Shown in pieces: positions 23,125 to 31,192 of a stretch of 34,282 nt of DNA. A model generated the notes under the pieces. That model was not told the DNA's origin. It was given only the letters and a program-made list of their open reading frames with translations, and ran no database searches. Numbering within the stretch: the first letter of the stretch is position 1; each line of letters begins with the position of its first letter. This DNA comes from Nannocystis sp. (lineage in GTDB: Bacteria > Myxococcota_A > Polyangia > Nannocystales > Nannocystaceae): assembly GCF_013812955.1 (NCBI RefSeq), contig NZ_JACCSO010000528.1, positions 1 through 34,282 on the forward strand. Reading direction: 5' to 3'. The position numbers and the translations under genes were made by a program.

Positions 23125-24132
23125 ATGGGCCCGATCGACTATCGCCCGCTGTTCCAAGAACTCGACATGGCCGAGTCCGAGGCCAGGCACGTGCTCGCCG
23201 CTGCCGAGGGCTCCTGGCAGCGTCTGGTCGACATCCGGCGCACGCTCGCGGTGCTGGCGATCCCCCGCGAGCTCGCGGTGTTCGCGGTCGGATCGCTGGG
23301 CCGCTTCGAGTCGTCGGCGGCGAGTGACCTCGACTTCGCGGTCGTGTATGCCGCCGCCACGCTCGATGTGCACGCCGCCGACGCGGCCCGTCACGAGCTG
23401 GCCGGGCAGCTGCGTGCGCGCGGCCACGAGGTGCTCGACAAGACCTTTCGCGCGCCGGTCGAGCTCGGCGCGCTGCTCGGCGACATCGGCGGCGAGGGCG
23501 ACACCAACCTGCACCTGACCTACCGCGCGCTGCTGCTGACCGAGGGTGCGTGGCTGGCCAACGCCGCCGCCGCGGAGCAGGTCACCGACGCGATCTTCGC
23601 CGCCTACGCGCAGGGGGCGATCAGCCGCGGCCGCTACCTGAGCTCGCTGCAGAACGACCTGCACCGCTATTACCGGACCATCTGCGTCGACTATCGCTTC
23701 AAGGTCGAGAGCGCCGGCAAGCGCTGGGCGATCCGTTACTTCAAGCTCCGGCACGCGCGCAAGTTGTGGCACCTCGCCAACCTCGCGCTGTTTTGCCAGG
23801 CCGCGCGGCTGCCGGACGACGAGCGCGACCTTCATCTCGCCACCGAGCTGCCGCGGCCGCCCTTGCTGCGCATCTCGACCTCGCTGCGCGCCCTCGGGGC
23901 TCTGCCGCTGTGCGCCGACCTGCTGCGCGCCTACGACGCCTTCCTCGCGGCGCTCGCCGAGCCCGAGCTGCGTCGCGGCCTCGATCGCATCGACTACGCG
24001 GCGCGGCTCGAGGACCCGCTGTTTCAGCGCCTCTCCGCCAGCGCCGATCGCTTCGACCTCGCCGCCCAGGCGATCGTCCAGCACCTGTGGGTCCGCTGCA
24101 ACGAGCATCTGGTGCGCTACGGGCTGCTATGA
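23125..24132 (+). CDS. Pol-beta-like nucleotidyltransferase-fold protein
   Basis: FAVGSLGRFESSAASDLDFAVVY matches GSxxRxExxxxSDxDF. Confidence 0.7.
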   Translation: MGPIDYRPLFQELDMAESEARHVLAAAEGSWQRLVDIRRTLAVLAIPRELAVFAVGSLGRFESSAASDLDFAVVYAAATLDVHAADAARHELAGQLRARGHEVLDKTFRAPVELGALLGDIGGEGDTNLHLTYRALLLTEGAWLANAAAAEQVTDAIFAAYAQGAISRGRYLSSLQNDLHRYYRTICVDYRFKVESAGKRWAIRYFKLRHARKLWHLANLALFCQAARLPDDERDLHLATELPRPPLLRISTSLRALGALPLCADLLRAYDAFLAALAEPELRRGLDRIDYAARLEDPLFQRLSASADRFDLAAQAIVQHLWVRCNEHLVRYGLL

Positions 24133-24671
24133 CACTGGCCGAAAGGACATGTTCGCAGGGACAGCCGGCACGCGCGATCGTCTTCGACCTGATCGGCGTG
24201 CTCGCGGCGCCGTCGTGGCGCGAGCTGTGCGGGCGGCCGGACCTCGCGGCCTGGGGTCGGCTGAAGGTCGGGGCGATCGGCGAGGCCGAGTTCTGGACGC
24301 CGGAGCAGGCGGCGGCGTATCGCGGCGCGCTGGCCCTGCGCAGCGATCGTCTGGACTTCCTCGGGCGCCTGCGTGCCCGCGGGCACACGATCTCGATCGC
24401 CAGCAACCTGGCCCGCGGATGGCTGCCGGGGCTGCGCGCGAGCATGCCGGCGGGCCTCGTCGAGCGCTGGTTCGTCAGCGGGGAGATCGGGGTCGCAAAG
24501 CCGGACCCACGGTTCTGGTCCGAGCTGCTGCGGCATGTGCCGGCCGGCAGCCTGGTCGTCGACGACCAGCGCCGCAACTGCGAGGCGGCCAAGCAGGCCG
24601 GGCTGCGCAGCCTGTGGGTCCCCTGCGGTGCCGGCTTCGAGGACCGCGTCGAAGCTGCGCTGGCGGGGTGA
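24129..24671 (+). CDS. HAD-like protein with altered motif I
   Basis: AIVFDLIGVLAAP; SIASNLARG; GEIGVAKPDPRFW; VVDDQRRNCEAAKQAGLRSLWV; ATGA overlap with the NTase gene. Confidence 0.75.
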   Translation: MTLAERTCSQGQPARAIVFDLIGVLAAPSWRELCGRPDLAAWGRLKVGAIGEAEFWTPEQAAAYRGALALRSDRLDFLGRLRARGHTISIASNLARGWLPGLRASMPAGLVERWFVSGEIGVAKPDPRFWSELLRHVPAGSLVVDDQRRNCEAAKQAGLRSLWVPCGAGFEDRVEAALAG

Positions 24672-24778
24672 GACGCCGCGCCGGCGGGGTAGGACGCCGC
24701 GCTGGCGGGGTAGGACGCCGCGCTGGCGGGGTGAGACGCCGCGCCGGCGGGGTGAGACGCCGCGCCGGCGGGGTGAGA
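24662..24778 (+). repeat. 21-bp tandem repeat, about 5.5 copies
   Basis: GGCGGGGTGAGACGCCGCGCC with GTGAGA/GTAGGA and C/T variants, starting in the last codons of the HAD gene. Confidence 0.95.
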
Positions 24779-24877
24779 AGTTGAGGGGTGAGGGGGGTGA
24801 GGGGCCCCCTGGCGACGTGCCAGGGATCGTGCGCGGCCGGCTTTACGGGGCGGAGGTCGGCTGCTTATGCTCCGGGG

Positions 24878-25243
24878 ATGACTCCCCGACGCGCGCCTCG
24901 TCTCGCTGTTCCTGCTGCCCTGATCTCGCTGTTGCTGGGCGGCGTGCTCGGCCTGGCGTGTGGTGGGCCGCCGCCGCCGGGCACCTCGTGTCGGCTCAAC
25001 CCGCTGTGCGAATCCGGTGGACTCGGGGCCAGCTGCGACCGCGACTCGGACTGCTTCGACGGGCATTGCTGCGAGAAGGACGAGTGCGACGGCGGCTCCT
25101 GCTCGCTGCCCTGCGACAAGGACAAAGACTGTCCGGGCGGGCTCAGCTGTCACGGCAACTGGTGCTACTTCAACTGCGATGGCGACGGCGACTGTGCCAA
25201 CGGCCAGCGCTGCAAGAACGATCGCTTCTGTTCCTGGGACTGA
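24878..25243 (+). CDS. Cys-rich putative lipoprotein
   Basis: Lipobox GLAC-GG; CDRDSDCFDGHCCEKDECDGGSCSLPCDKDKDCPGGLSCHGNWC... Confidence 0.75.
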   Translation: MTPRRAPRLAVPAALISLLLGGVLGLACGGPPPPGTSCRLNPLCESGGLGASCDRDSDCFDGHCCEKDECDGGSCSLPCDKDKDCPGGLSCHGNWCYFNCDGDGDCANGQRCKNDRFCSWD

Positions 25244-25267
25244 GGCGCTCGTGCTAAGACAGCGGCG

Positions 25268-26623
25268 ATGGTGAGCGAGCGTCGACTCTTCGGTACCGAC
25301 GGGATCCGTGGACCTGCCAACATCGCGCCGATGACCCCCGAGGTGGCCCTGCGCCTCGGCATGGCGGTCGCGGCCCACTTCGGACGCGGTGGTAGCATCG
25401 TCATCGGCAAGGACACGCGGCTCTCGGGCTACATGTTCGAGATGGCGCTCGCGGCCGGCGTGTGCGCGATGGGGGCCGAGGTGCTGCTGGTCGGCCCGCT
25501 GCCGACCCCGGGGATCGCCTACATCACCCGCTCGATGCGCGCCGACGCGGGCGTGGTGATCTCCGCGAGTCACAACCCCTTCGGTGACAACGGCATCAAG
25601 CTGTTCGCGGCCGACGGCTTCAAGCTGCCCGACGAGGTCGAGGCCCACCTCGAGAGCCTGATGGAGCCCGGGGTGCTCGACGATCAACGCGCGCGTGGTC
25701 GCGACATCGGCAAGGCCGCGCGCATCGACGACGCGACCGGCCGCTACATCACCCACCTGAAGTACGGCTTCCCCGCCGCGTACAAGCTCGACGGTCTGAA
25801 GATCGTCGTCGACTGCGCCCACGGGGCCGCCTACAAGGTCGCGCCGCTGGTGCTGCGTGAGCTCGGGGCCGAGGTCATCGCCCTCGGCGTCGCCCCGGAC
25901 GGCCTCAACATCAACGAGGACCTCGGCGCCGTCCACCCGGCGCGCATGTGCGCGACGGTGCGAGAGCACGGCGCGGACCTCGGCATCGCCCTCGACGGCG
26001 ACGCCGACCGGGCGGTGTTCTGCGATCGCCACGGCCAGCTGGTCGACGGCGACGCCATCCTGGCGATCTGTGCGCGCGAGCTGCACGCCCGCGGCGAGCT
26101 GCGCGGCGGCGCGGTGGTGGCGACGATCATGTCGAACATGGGCCTCGAGCGCTGCCTGCAAGAGGTCGGCGTCGGCCTGGTACGGACCCCGGTCGGCGAC
26201 CGTTACGTGGTCGAGCAGATGGTCAGCGGCGGCTACAACCTCGGCGGCGAGCAGTCCGGACATGTGGTGTTCCTCGACCATGGCACCACCGGCGACGGCG
26301 TGGTCGCGGCCCTGCAAGTGCTGGCGATCATGCAGCGCAGCGGCCGCCCGCTCGACGATCTGACCAGGGTCCTGACCCGCTTTCCGCAGCTTTTGCAGGC
26401 CATCCCGGTGGCCCGTAAGATCCCGCTGGAGCGTCTCCCGGGGCTGTCGGCGGTGATCGGCGGCGTCGAGACCGAACTCGGCCGCGAGGGGCGGGTCATC
26501 GTCCGCTACTCCGGCACCGAGGCGACCCTGCGTATCATGCTCGAGGGGCCCGACCTCGCGCGCCTGCAGGTGCTCGCCGGGCGCATCAGCGAGGCGGCGC
26601 GCGGCGAACTCGGCGCGGCCTGA
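25268..26623 (+). CDS. glmM: Phosphoglucosamine mutase
   Basis: LFGTDGIRGPAN; GVVISASHNPFGDNGIKLF; ALDGDADR. Confidence 0.95.
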   Translation: MVSERRLFGTDGIRGPANIAPMTPEVALRLGMAVAAHFGRGGSIVIGKDTRLSGYMFEMALAAGVCAMGAEVLLVGPLPTPGIAYITRSMRADAGVVISASHNPFGDNGIKLFAADGFKLPDEVEAHLESLMEPGVLDDQRARGRDIGKAARIDDATGRYITHLKYGFPAAYKLDGLKIVVDCAHGAAYKVAPLVLRELGAEVIALGVAPDGLNINEDLGAVHPARMCATVREHGADLGIALDGDADRAVFCDRHGQLVDGDAILAICARELHARGELRGGAVVATIMSNMGLERCLQEVGVGLVRTPVGDRYVVEQMVSGGYNLGGEQSGHVVFLDHGTTGDGVVAALQVLAIMQRSGRPLDDLTRVLTRFPQLLQAIPVARKIPLERLPGLSAVIGGVETELGREGRVIVRYSGTEATLRIMLEGPDLARLQVLAGRISEAARGELGAA

Positions 26624-26718
26624 GGGTCGTCACTCCAGCCTCGTCACTTGCCGTCGTTCTGATGCCCGCCGCGCTCCGTCGCTTGCCGTCGTCGTGACCG
26701 TCGGCGCCGCGCCTCGTC

Positions 26719-26835
26719 ACTTGCCGTCGTCACTTGCCGTCGTCACTTGCCGTCGTCACTTGCCGTCGTCACTTGCCGTCGTCACTTGCCGTCGTCACTT
26801 GCCGTCGTCACTTGCCGTCGTCACTTGCCGTCGTC
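26719..26835 (+). repeat. 13-bp minisatellite, 9 perfect copies, with two diverged copies upstream
   Basis: ACTTGCCGTCGTC x9; related units at 26646-26658 and 26681-26693. Confidence 0.97.
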
Positions 26836-26888
26836 GCCGACAACGGCGCCGCGCTTCGTTGTATGCTCCCGGGTCGAGGAGTCCCCGC

Positions 26889-27644
26889 ATGGCCGCGCGC
26901 ACGCCTGGTCCGATCGCCGCCGCTGAGCCGCAGCTCGCCACGCTCGGTGAGTACCGCCAGCTTCATCTCGCCCTCACCGAGGCCGATGCCACCCATCCGT
27001 GGTTGAAGGCGATCGAGCTGCCCACCGAGCTCGAGCTCGAAGCCGTCGAGGCCCTGGAGCAGTCGCTGTCGGCGAGCTTCTCCGACGCCCTGCTCGCGGT
27101 CTATGCCAGCCGCGTGCCGCACCTCGAGGACGCCTTCGAGATGCAGCTCGAGGGCCTGACGCAGCTCGGCGAGGAGGCCTGGGCGGTCGGCTGCCCGGCG
27201 GACATGCTGGCGGTCGCTCGCCAGGCCGACCTGTTCTTCTGCGTGCCGCGGCGCGAGCATCCGTGGGCGGTGACGATGGTGATCGCGTGGCACCCGCTCG
27301 ATGGCGCCGGGGCCCCGCGGCCGCTGCCGCGCTGGTTACGCGACGTGCCGATGGCGGACCTGTGGGAGGTGCTGCACGAGTTGCAGGCGGTCGACGCGGG
27401 GCAGGACGAGCCGCCCCCGGCGGCGCGGGTGGAGGTCGGCGTGCCGTTGACGCCGCGGCTGGTGCCGCATCGCTCGACCGTGTTGCAGGCGGCGCCGCGG
27501 GTGCAGCACCCGAAGTTCGGGGTCGGACGGGTGCTGCGGGCGACCGGCGGGGGTTCGGATCGCAAGCTGGAGATCGACTTCGGCGGCGGCGGCGTGCGCA
27601 CGATCCTGGCGCGCTTCGTCACCGAGCTGCCGCCCGAGGCCTGA
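26889..27644 (+). CDS. SMI1/KNR4-like protein with a C-terminal tudor-like (UvrD/PcrA C-terminal-type) segment
   Basis: C-terminus VQHPKFGVGRVLRATGGGSDRKLEIDFGGGGVRTILARFVTEL; ATG at 26889 with a GAGGAG upstream. Confidence 0.5.
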   Translation: MAARTPGPIAAAEPQLATLGEYRQLHLALTEADATHPWLKAIELPTELELEAVEALEQSLSASFSDALLAVYASRVPHLEDAFEMQLEGLTQLGEEAWAVGCPADMLAVARQADLFFCVPRREHPWAVTMVIAWHPLDGAGAPRPLPRWLRDVPMADLWEVLHELQAVDAGQDEPPPAARVEVGVPLTPRLVPHRSTVLQAAPRVQHPKFGVGRVLRATGGGSDRKLEIDFGGGGVRTILARFVTELPPEA

Positions 27645-27667
27645 GAGCCTCGTGATAAGGTTCGCAG

Positions 27668-29419
27668 GTGTCCGCAGCGAAGCGTCCGCCTGCCGCGAAG
27701 TCGTCCGCCGCGAAGTTGTGGGGCGCGAAGTCGTCCGCCGCGAAGTTGTGGGGCGCGCAGGTCGTCGCGCTCCTGTGGGCCGGCTGCGGTGGGGGCGGTC
27801 CGGACGAGCCCCCGAAGCCGGAGCCGCCGGTGTGCGAGGGCGAGATCGAGGTGCCCGACGAGCAGCTACGCGCGCTGTTGCTGGCGATCCTCGAGGACCC
27901 CGAGGCCTCGGACACGGACACCGACACCGGCGACCCCCAGGGCCTGAGCGCCGAGGCGCTGGCGGGCATCACCGGCCTGCAGGGGGCCCAGCGCGGCATC
28001 GTCGACCTGCGCGGCCTCGAGTGCGCGAGCAACCTGCGCAGCCTCGGTCTCGCGGGCAATGAGATCGCCGACCTCGGCCCGCTGGCGCCGCTGACCCTGC
28101 TGCGTGAGCTCGAGCTGTCCGATAATCCGATCACCGACCTGACGCCGCTCGCCGGCCTCGCGCAGCTGGAGAAGCTCGTGCTCGCCAGGTCGGGGGTGGC
28201 GGCGCTCGACGTGGTGGCCGGCATGACCGGGCTTCGCCACCTCGACGTCGCCGGCGGCAAGGTCGAGGATCTGCGGCCGCTCGCCAAGCTCGCCGGGCTC
28301 GAGTCGCTGGTGCTCTCGGACAATCAGATCGTCGACCTCGCGCCGCTGGCGGGGCTCGGCTCGTTGTTCGCGCTCGAGCTCGACGGCAATGCGATCGTCG
28401 ACCTCGCGCCGCTCGCGGCACTCACGGGCCTCGAGTACCTCGACCTCGACCGCAATCGCATCACCAGCCTCGCGGCCCTGGAGCCGCTCGAGCAGCTGCG
28501 TGACCTCGAGGCCAGCGACAACCTGCTGACCGGCACCGAGGGCCTGCGCGGCAAGTCGCAGCTGGTCGAGCTCTCGCTCGAGGTCAACCGGATCACGGCG
28601 CTCGAGGGGCTCGAGGACCTCGGCGCGCTGACCACGATCGACCTCGACAGCAACAAGCTCGAGCGCCTGGACAACCTCGAGCCGGTGCTGCGTCTGCGCA
28701 CGCTCAGCGCGCGCGACAACCCGATCCGTGACGTCGGCGCGCTCGCCGGGCTGCTCGAGCTGCGCCGGATCGATCTGCGCGACAACCCGGGCCTGCAAGC
28801 GCTCACGCCGCTGAAGTCGCTGGCGGCGCTCGACTTCCTCGGCGTCGGCGGCGAGCAGCTGGTCGTCGACCTCGCCCCGCTGGCGGGTCTGCCGGTGCTG
28901 CGCCAGATCGAGCTCGCGGACACCGCCGCGGCCGACTATGGCCCGCTGGCCAGCCTGCCTGCGCTGCGAAGCCTCAACCTCACCAGGGCGGGCCTCGGCC
29001 AGGCCGACCTCGCTTCTCTGGGGCAGCTCGTCGGGGTCACCACGCTGTCGATCAGCGGCACCAAGATCGACGACCTGCAGCCGCTCGCCGCCCTGGTCGC
29101 GCTCGAGAGCTTCAACGCCAGCGGGACCGCGATCACCACGCTCGCGCCGGTGCTGGCCTGGCCCCTGATCCAGAGCCTCGACCTCAGCGACACCGCGGTC
29201 GCCAGCCTCGAGGGCCTCGACCTGCTCGAGGACCTCAGCAAGGTCGAGGTCGACGGCACGCCGGTCAGCGACCTCGCGCCGCTGGTGGCCAACATCCGGT
29301 TTCGTAACGGTGACAGCGTCGACGTGCGCCGGACCGCGCTCGGTGAAGCGGCCTGCCCGGACATCGTGCTCCTGCGCGAGCGCAAGGCCGCGGTGGCCAC
29401 CGACCTCGCGTGCGAGTGA
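27668..29419 (+). CDS. Leucine-rich-repeat (SDS22/internalin-like) putative lipoprotein
   Basis: Lipobox-like LLWAGC; about 22-residue repeats such as LxxLxLxxNxIxDLxPLAxL; GTG start. Confidence 0.85.
   Translation: MSAAKRPPAAKSSAAKLWGAKSSAAKLWGAQVVALLWAGCGGGGPDEPPKPEPPVCEGEIEVPDEQLRALLLAILEDPEASDTDTDTGDPQGLSAEALAGITGLQGAQRGIVDLRGLECASNLRSLGLAGNEIADLGPLAPLTLLRELELSDNPITDLTPLAGLAQLEKLVLARSGVAALDVVAGMTGLRHLDVAGGKVEDLRPLAKLAGLESLVLSDNQIVDLAPLAGLGSLFALELDGNAIVDLAPLAALTGLEYLDLDRNRITSLAALEPLEQLRDLEASDNLLTGTEGLRGKSQLVELSLEVNRITALEGLEDLGALTTIDLDSNKLERLDNLEPVLRLRTLSARDNPIRDVGALAGLLELRRIDLRDNPGLQALTPLKSLAALDFLGVGGEQLVVDLAPLAGLPVLRQIELADTAAADYGPLASLPALRSLNLTRAGLGQADLASLGQLVGVTTLSISGTKIDDLQPLAALVALESFNASGTAITTLAPVLAWPLIQSLDLSDTAVASLEGLDLLEDLSKVEVDGTPVSDLAPLVANIRFRNGDSVDVRRTALGEAACPDIVLLRERKAAVATDLACE
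27695..27754 (+). repeat. Perfect 30-bp direct duplication inside the LRR signal-peptide region
   Basis: GCGAAGTCGTCCGCCGCGAAGTTGTGGGGC x2, encoding AKSSAAKLWG twice. Confidence 0.97.
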
Positions 29420-29431
29420 GGCCCGGGCGGG

Positions 29432-29476
29432 CCGGCAAGGTATCCGGCCCGGACGGGGCCGGGAAGGTATCCGGCC
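29432..29476 (+). repeat. Two 18-bp direct repeats between the converging LRR gene and trpS
   Basis: CCGG(C/G)AAGGTATCCGGCC at 29432 and 29459. Confidence 0.8.
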
Positions 29477-29488
29477 AGGGCGCCGCGC

Positions 29489-30568
29489 TCAGTGTTCGCG
29501 GCCGGGGTAGACCGGGCGCTTGCGGGCCTCGGCGCGGGCCTGGGTGGCCTGCACGAGGCCGGCCCACAGCGGCTCTAGGCCCATCGCCTCGCGCACGCGG
29601 CCGAGGGTCTCGTAGGCGACCTTGCGGGCGGTGATGGTTCCGTCGACGAGGATCTCCTCGACGCGGCCGCGGTCGCGGGCGAAGGCGGCGCGGCGCTCGC
29701 GAAACGGCGCGAGCACGGCGTCGATGGCGGTGATGATGCGGTCCTGGACGGCGGCGAAGCCGATGACGCCGCGGTCGTAGTCGCGGCGCAGGTCGTCGGC
29801 CTCGGCGGGGAGAAAGGCCTCGGAGAAGGCGAACAGCGGCGGGCGCCCGGGCTCGCCCGGGGCCGGGCCGGGCAGCGTACGCAGCTTGCGGGCGACCTCC
29901 TCGGACGAGTCCTCGAGGTTGATGGTGTTGCCGAGCGACTTGGACATCTTGTGTGCCGAGCCGTCGGGGATGGTGTTGACGCCGGGCAGGGACGGGGTGC
30001 TCGAGATGGTCGGCTGCGGGACGGCGAACACCGGGCCATAGGCCTCGTTGAAGTGCTGGGCGAGCTCCTGGGCGACCTGGACGTGGATCTCGTTGTCGCC
30101 GCCGACCGGCACGAGCTCGGCGTTGGCCATCAGGATGTCGGCGGCCTGCAGGACCGGATAACCGAGCAGGCCCATCGGCACCTCGGACTCGGCGAGGCCG
30201 GCGCTGCGGGCCATGTCCTTGATGGTGTCGATCTTCGAGAGGCGAGCGACCGGCGTCAGCATCTGCAGCAAGATCGCCAGGTCATAGACCGCGGGCACAC
30301 CCGACTGCAGGTAGATGGTGCTGCGGGCCGGGTCGATGCCGACGCTCAGCAGGTCGAGCACCATGCTGCGGACCCGGCCCGGGAGCTCTAGGATCTGCTC
30401 GCGCTTCGAGCGGGTCGTCAGCGAGTGCAGGTCGGCGACGATGAGGAAGCACTCGTGGCTGTCCTGCAGCGCCACCCGGTTTTGCAGGGTTCCGACCAGG
30501 TGGCCGAGGTGCAACGGACCGGTGGGGCGGTCACCGGTGAGCAGACGCGGTTTGCGGGCGACGGTCAT
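29489..30568 (-). CDS. trpS: Tryptophanyl-tRNA synthetase
   Basis: GDRPTGPLHLGHLVG (HIGH-type), DIKDMAR-like segment, HKMSKSLGN (KMSKS); AGGAGC upstream of ATG. Confidence 0.93.
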   Translation of the reverse strand: MTVARKPRLLTGDRPTGPLHLGHLVGTLQNRVALQDSHECFLIVADLHSLTTRSKREQILELPGRVRSMVLDLLSVGIDPARSTIYLQSGVPAVYDLAILLQMLTPVARLSKIDTIKDMARSAGLAESEVPMGLLGYPVLQAADILMANAELVPVGGDNEIHVQVAQELAQHFNEAYGPVFAVPQPTISSTPSLPGVNTIPDGSAHKMSKSLGNTINLEDSSEEVARKLRTLPGPAPGEPGRPPLFAFSEAFLPAEADDLRRDYDRGVIGFAAVQDRIITAIDAVLAPFRERRAAFARDRGRVEEILVDGTITARKVAYETLGRVREAMGLEPLWAGLVQATQARAEARKRPVYPGREH

Positions 30569-30743
30569 CGAGGCTCCTGGCCGCAGACCGAGTGGACCGC
30601 GACAAATTCATCGTCGGCGAAGCATGTACACGCGTCAAGTCAGCGAGCATGCGGCAGGTGGTGGCGCACGGTGCGGCGCAGGGGCTCGATGTAACCTGTC
30701 CGCAGGGACATGCCGCGCGCGTGACCCGGCGTCGCACAAACAC

Positions 30744-30774
30744 AAAAGCGCCCGACCACGACGGGCCGGACGCT
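30744..30774 (-). terminator. Intrinsic terminator downstream of the roadblock-like gene
   Basis: On the minus strand: AGCGTCCGGCC-CGTCGT-GGTCGGGCGCT then TTTTGTGTTTG. Confidence 0.7.
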
Positions 30775-30808
30775 CCTTGCATGTCCCTGCACGTATGCAG
30801 GGTGTCTC

Positions 30809-31192
30809 TCAGCGGAGGGCTTCGCGCAGGCGGGGCAGGGTGTCGGGGATGACGACGCTGACGAGGATGCCGAGCTGCGCCTTGGTGCAGTCGACGGCCA
30901 TGCCCCAGCGGTACTTAACGTCCAGGTCGATGACGACGATCATGACGTTGCCGTCCTCACCGAGGCGCAGCATCGTCTGATGCAGGTAATCGGGGACGGG
31001 CAGGCCCGACTTCTTGATGGTCTCGCCGATGCGCTCGCAGAGGATGTTGAAGAGCGCGCAGGCCTTGGGGGAGCTGCGGATACCGGCGACCGACATGCCG
31101 GACGACTTGCTGAAAACGTCCGACGCGGCCAGGCCACCCATCAAGCCATCTTCCGTCTCGGCGAGGAGTGCATTTACGGTCTTCAGGTTCAT
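30809..31192 (-). CDS. Small protein, possibly roadblock/LC7-like
   Basis: MNLKTVNALLAETEDGLMGGLAASDVFSKSSGMSVAGIRSSPKACALFNILCERIG...; GAAGGA upstream; fold assignment tentative. Confidence 0.5.
   Translation of the reverse strand: MNLKTVNALLAETEDGLMGGLAASDVFSKSSGMSVAGIRSSPKACALFNILCERIGETIKKSGLPVPDYLHQTMLRLGEDGNVMIVVIDLDVKYRWGMAVDCTKAQLGILVSVVIPDTLPRLREALR

Noticed and set aside
23741-26317. 858-aa minus-strand ORF containing HPAGAASHPAGAAS repeats
   Set aside because: Spans several plus-strand genes; the repeat is the complement of the 21-bp array.
26719-26835. Possible CRISPR array
   Set aside because: Units are 13 bp and directly contiguous with no unique spacers; no cas genes.
26694-26888. 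N-terminal extension SLAVVTCRRHLPSSLAVV... of the SMI1-like ORF
   Set aside because: Translation of the 13-bp minisatellite; the real start is more likely ATG 26889 with an SD-like GAGGAG.
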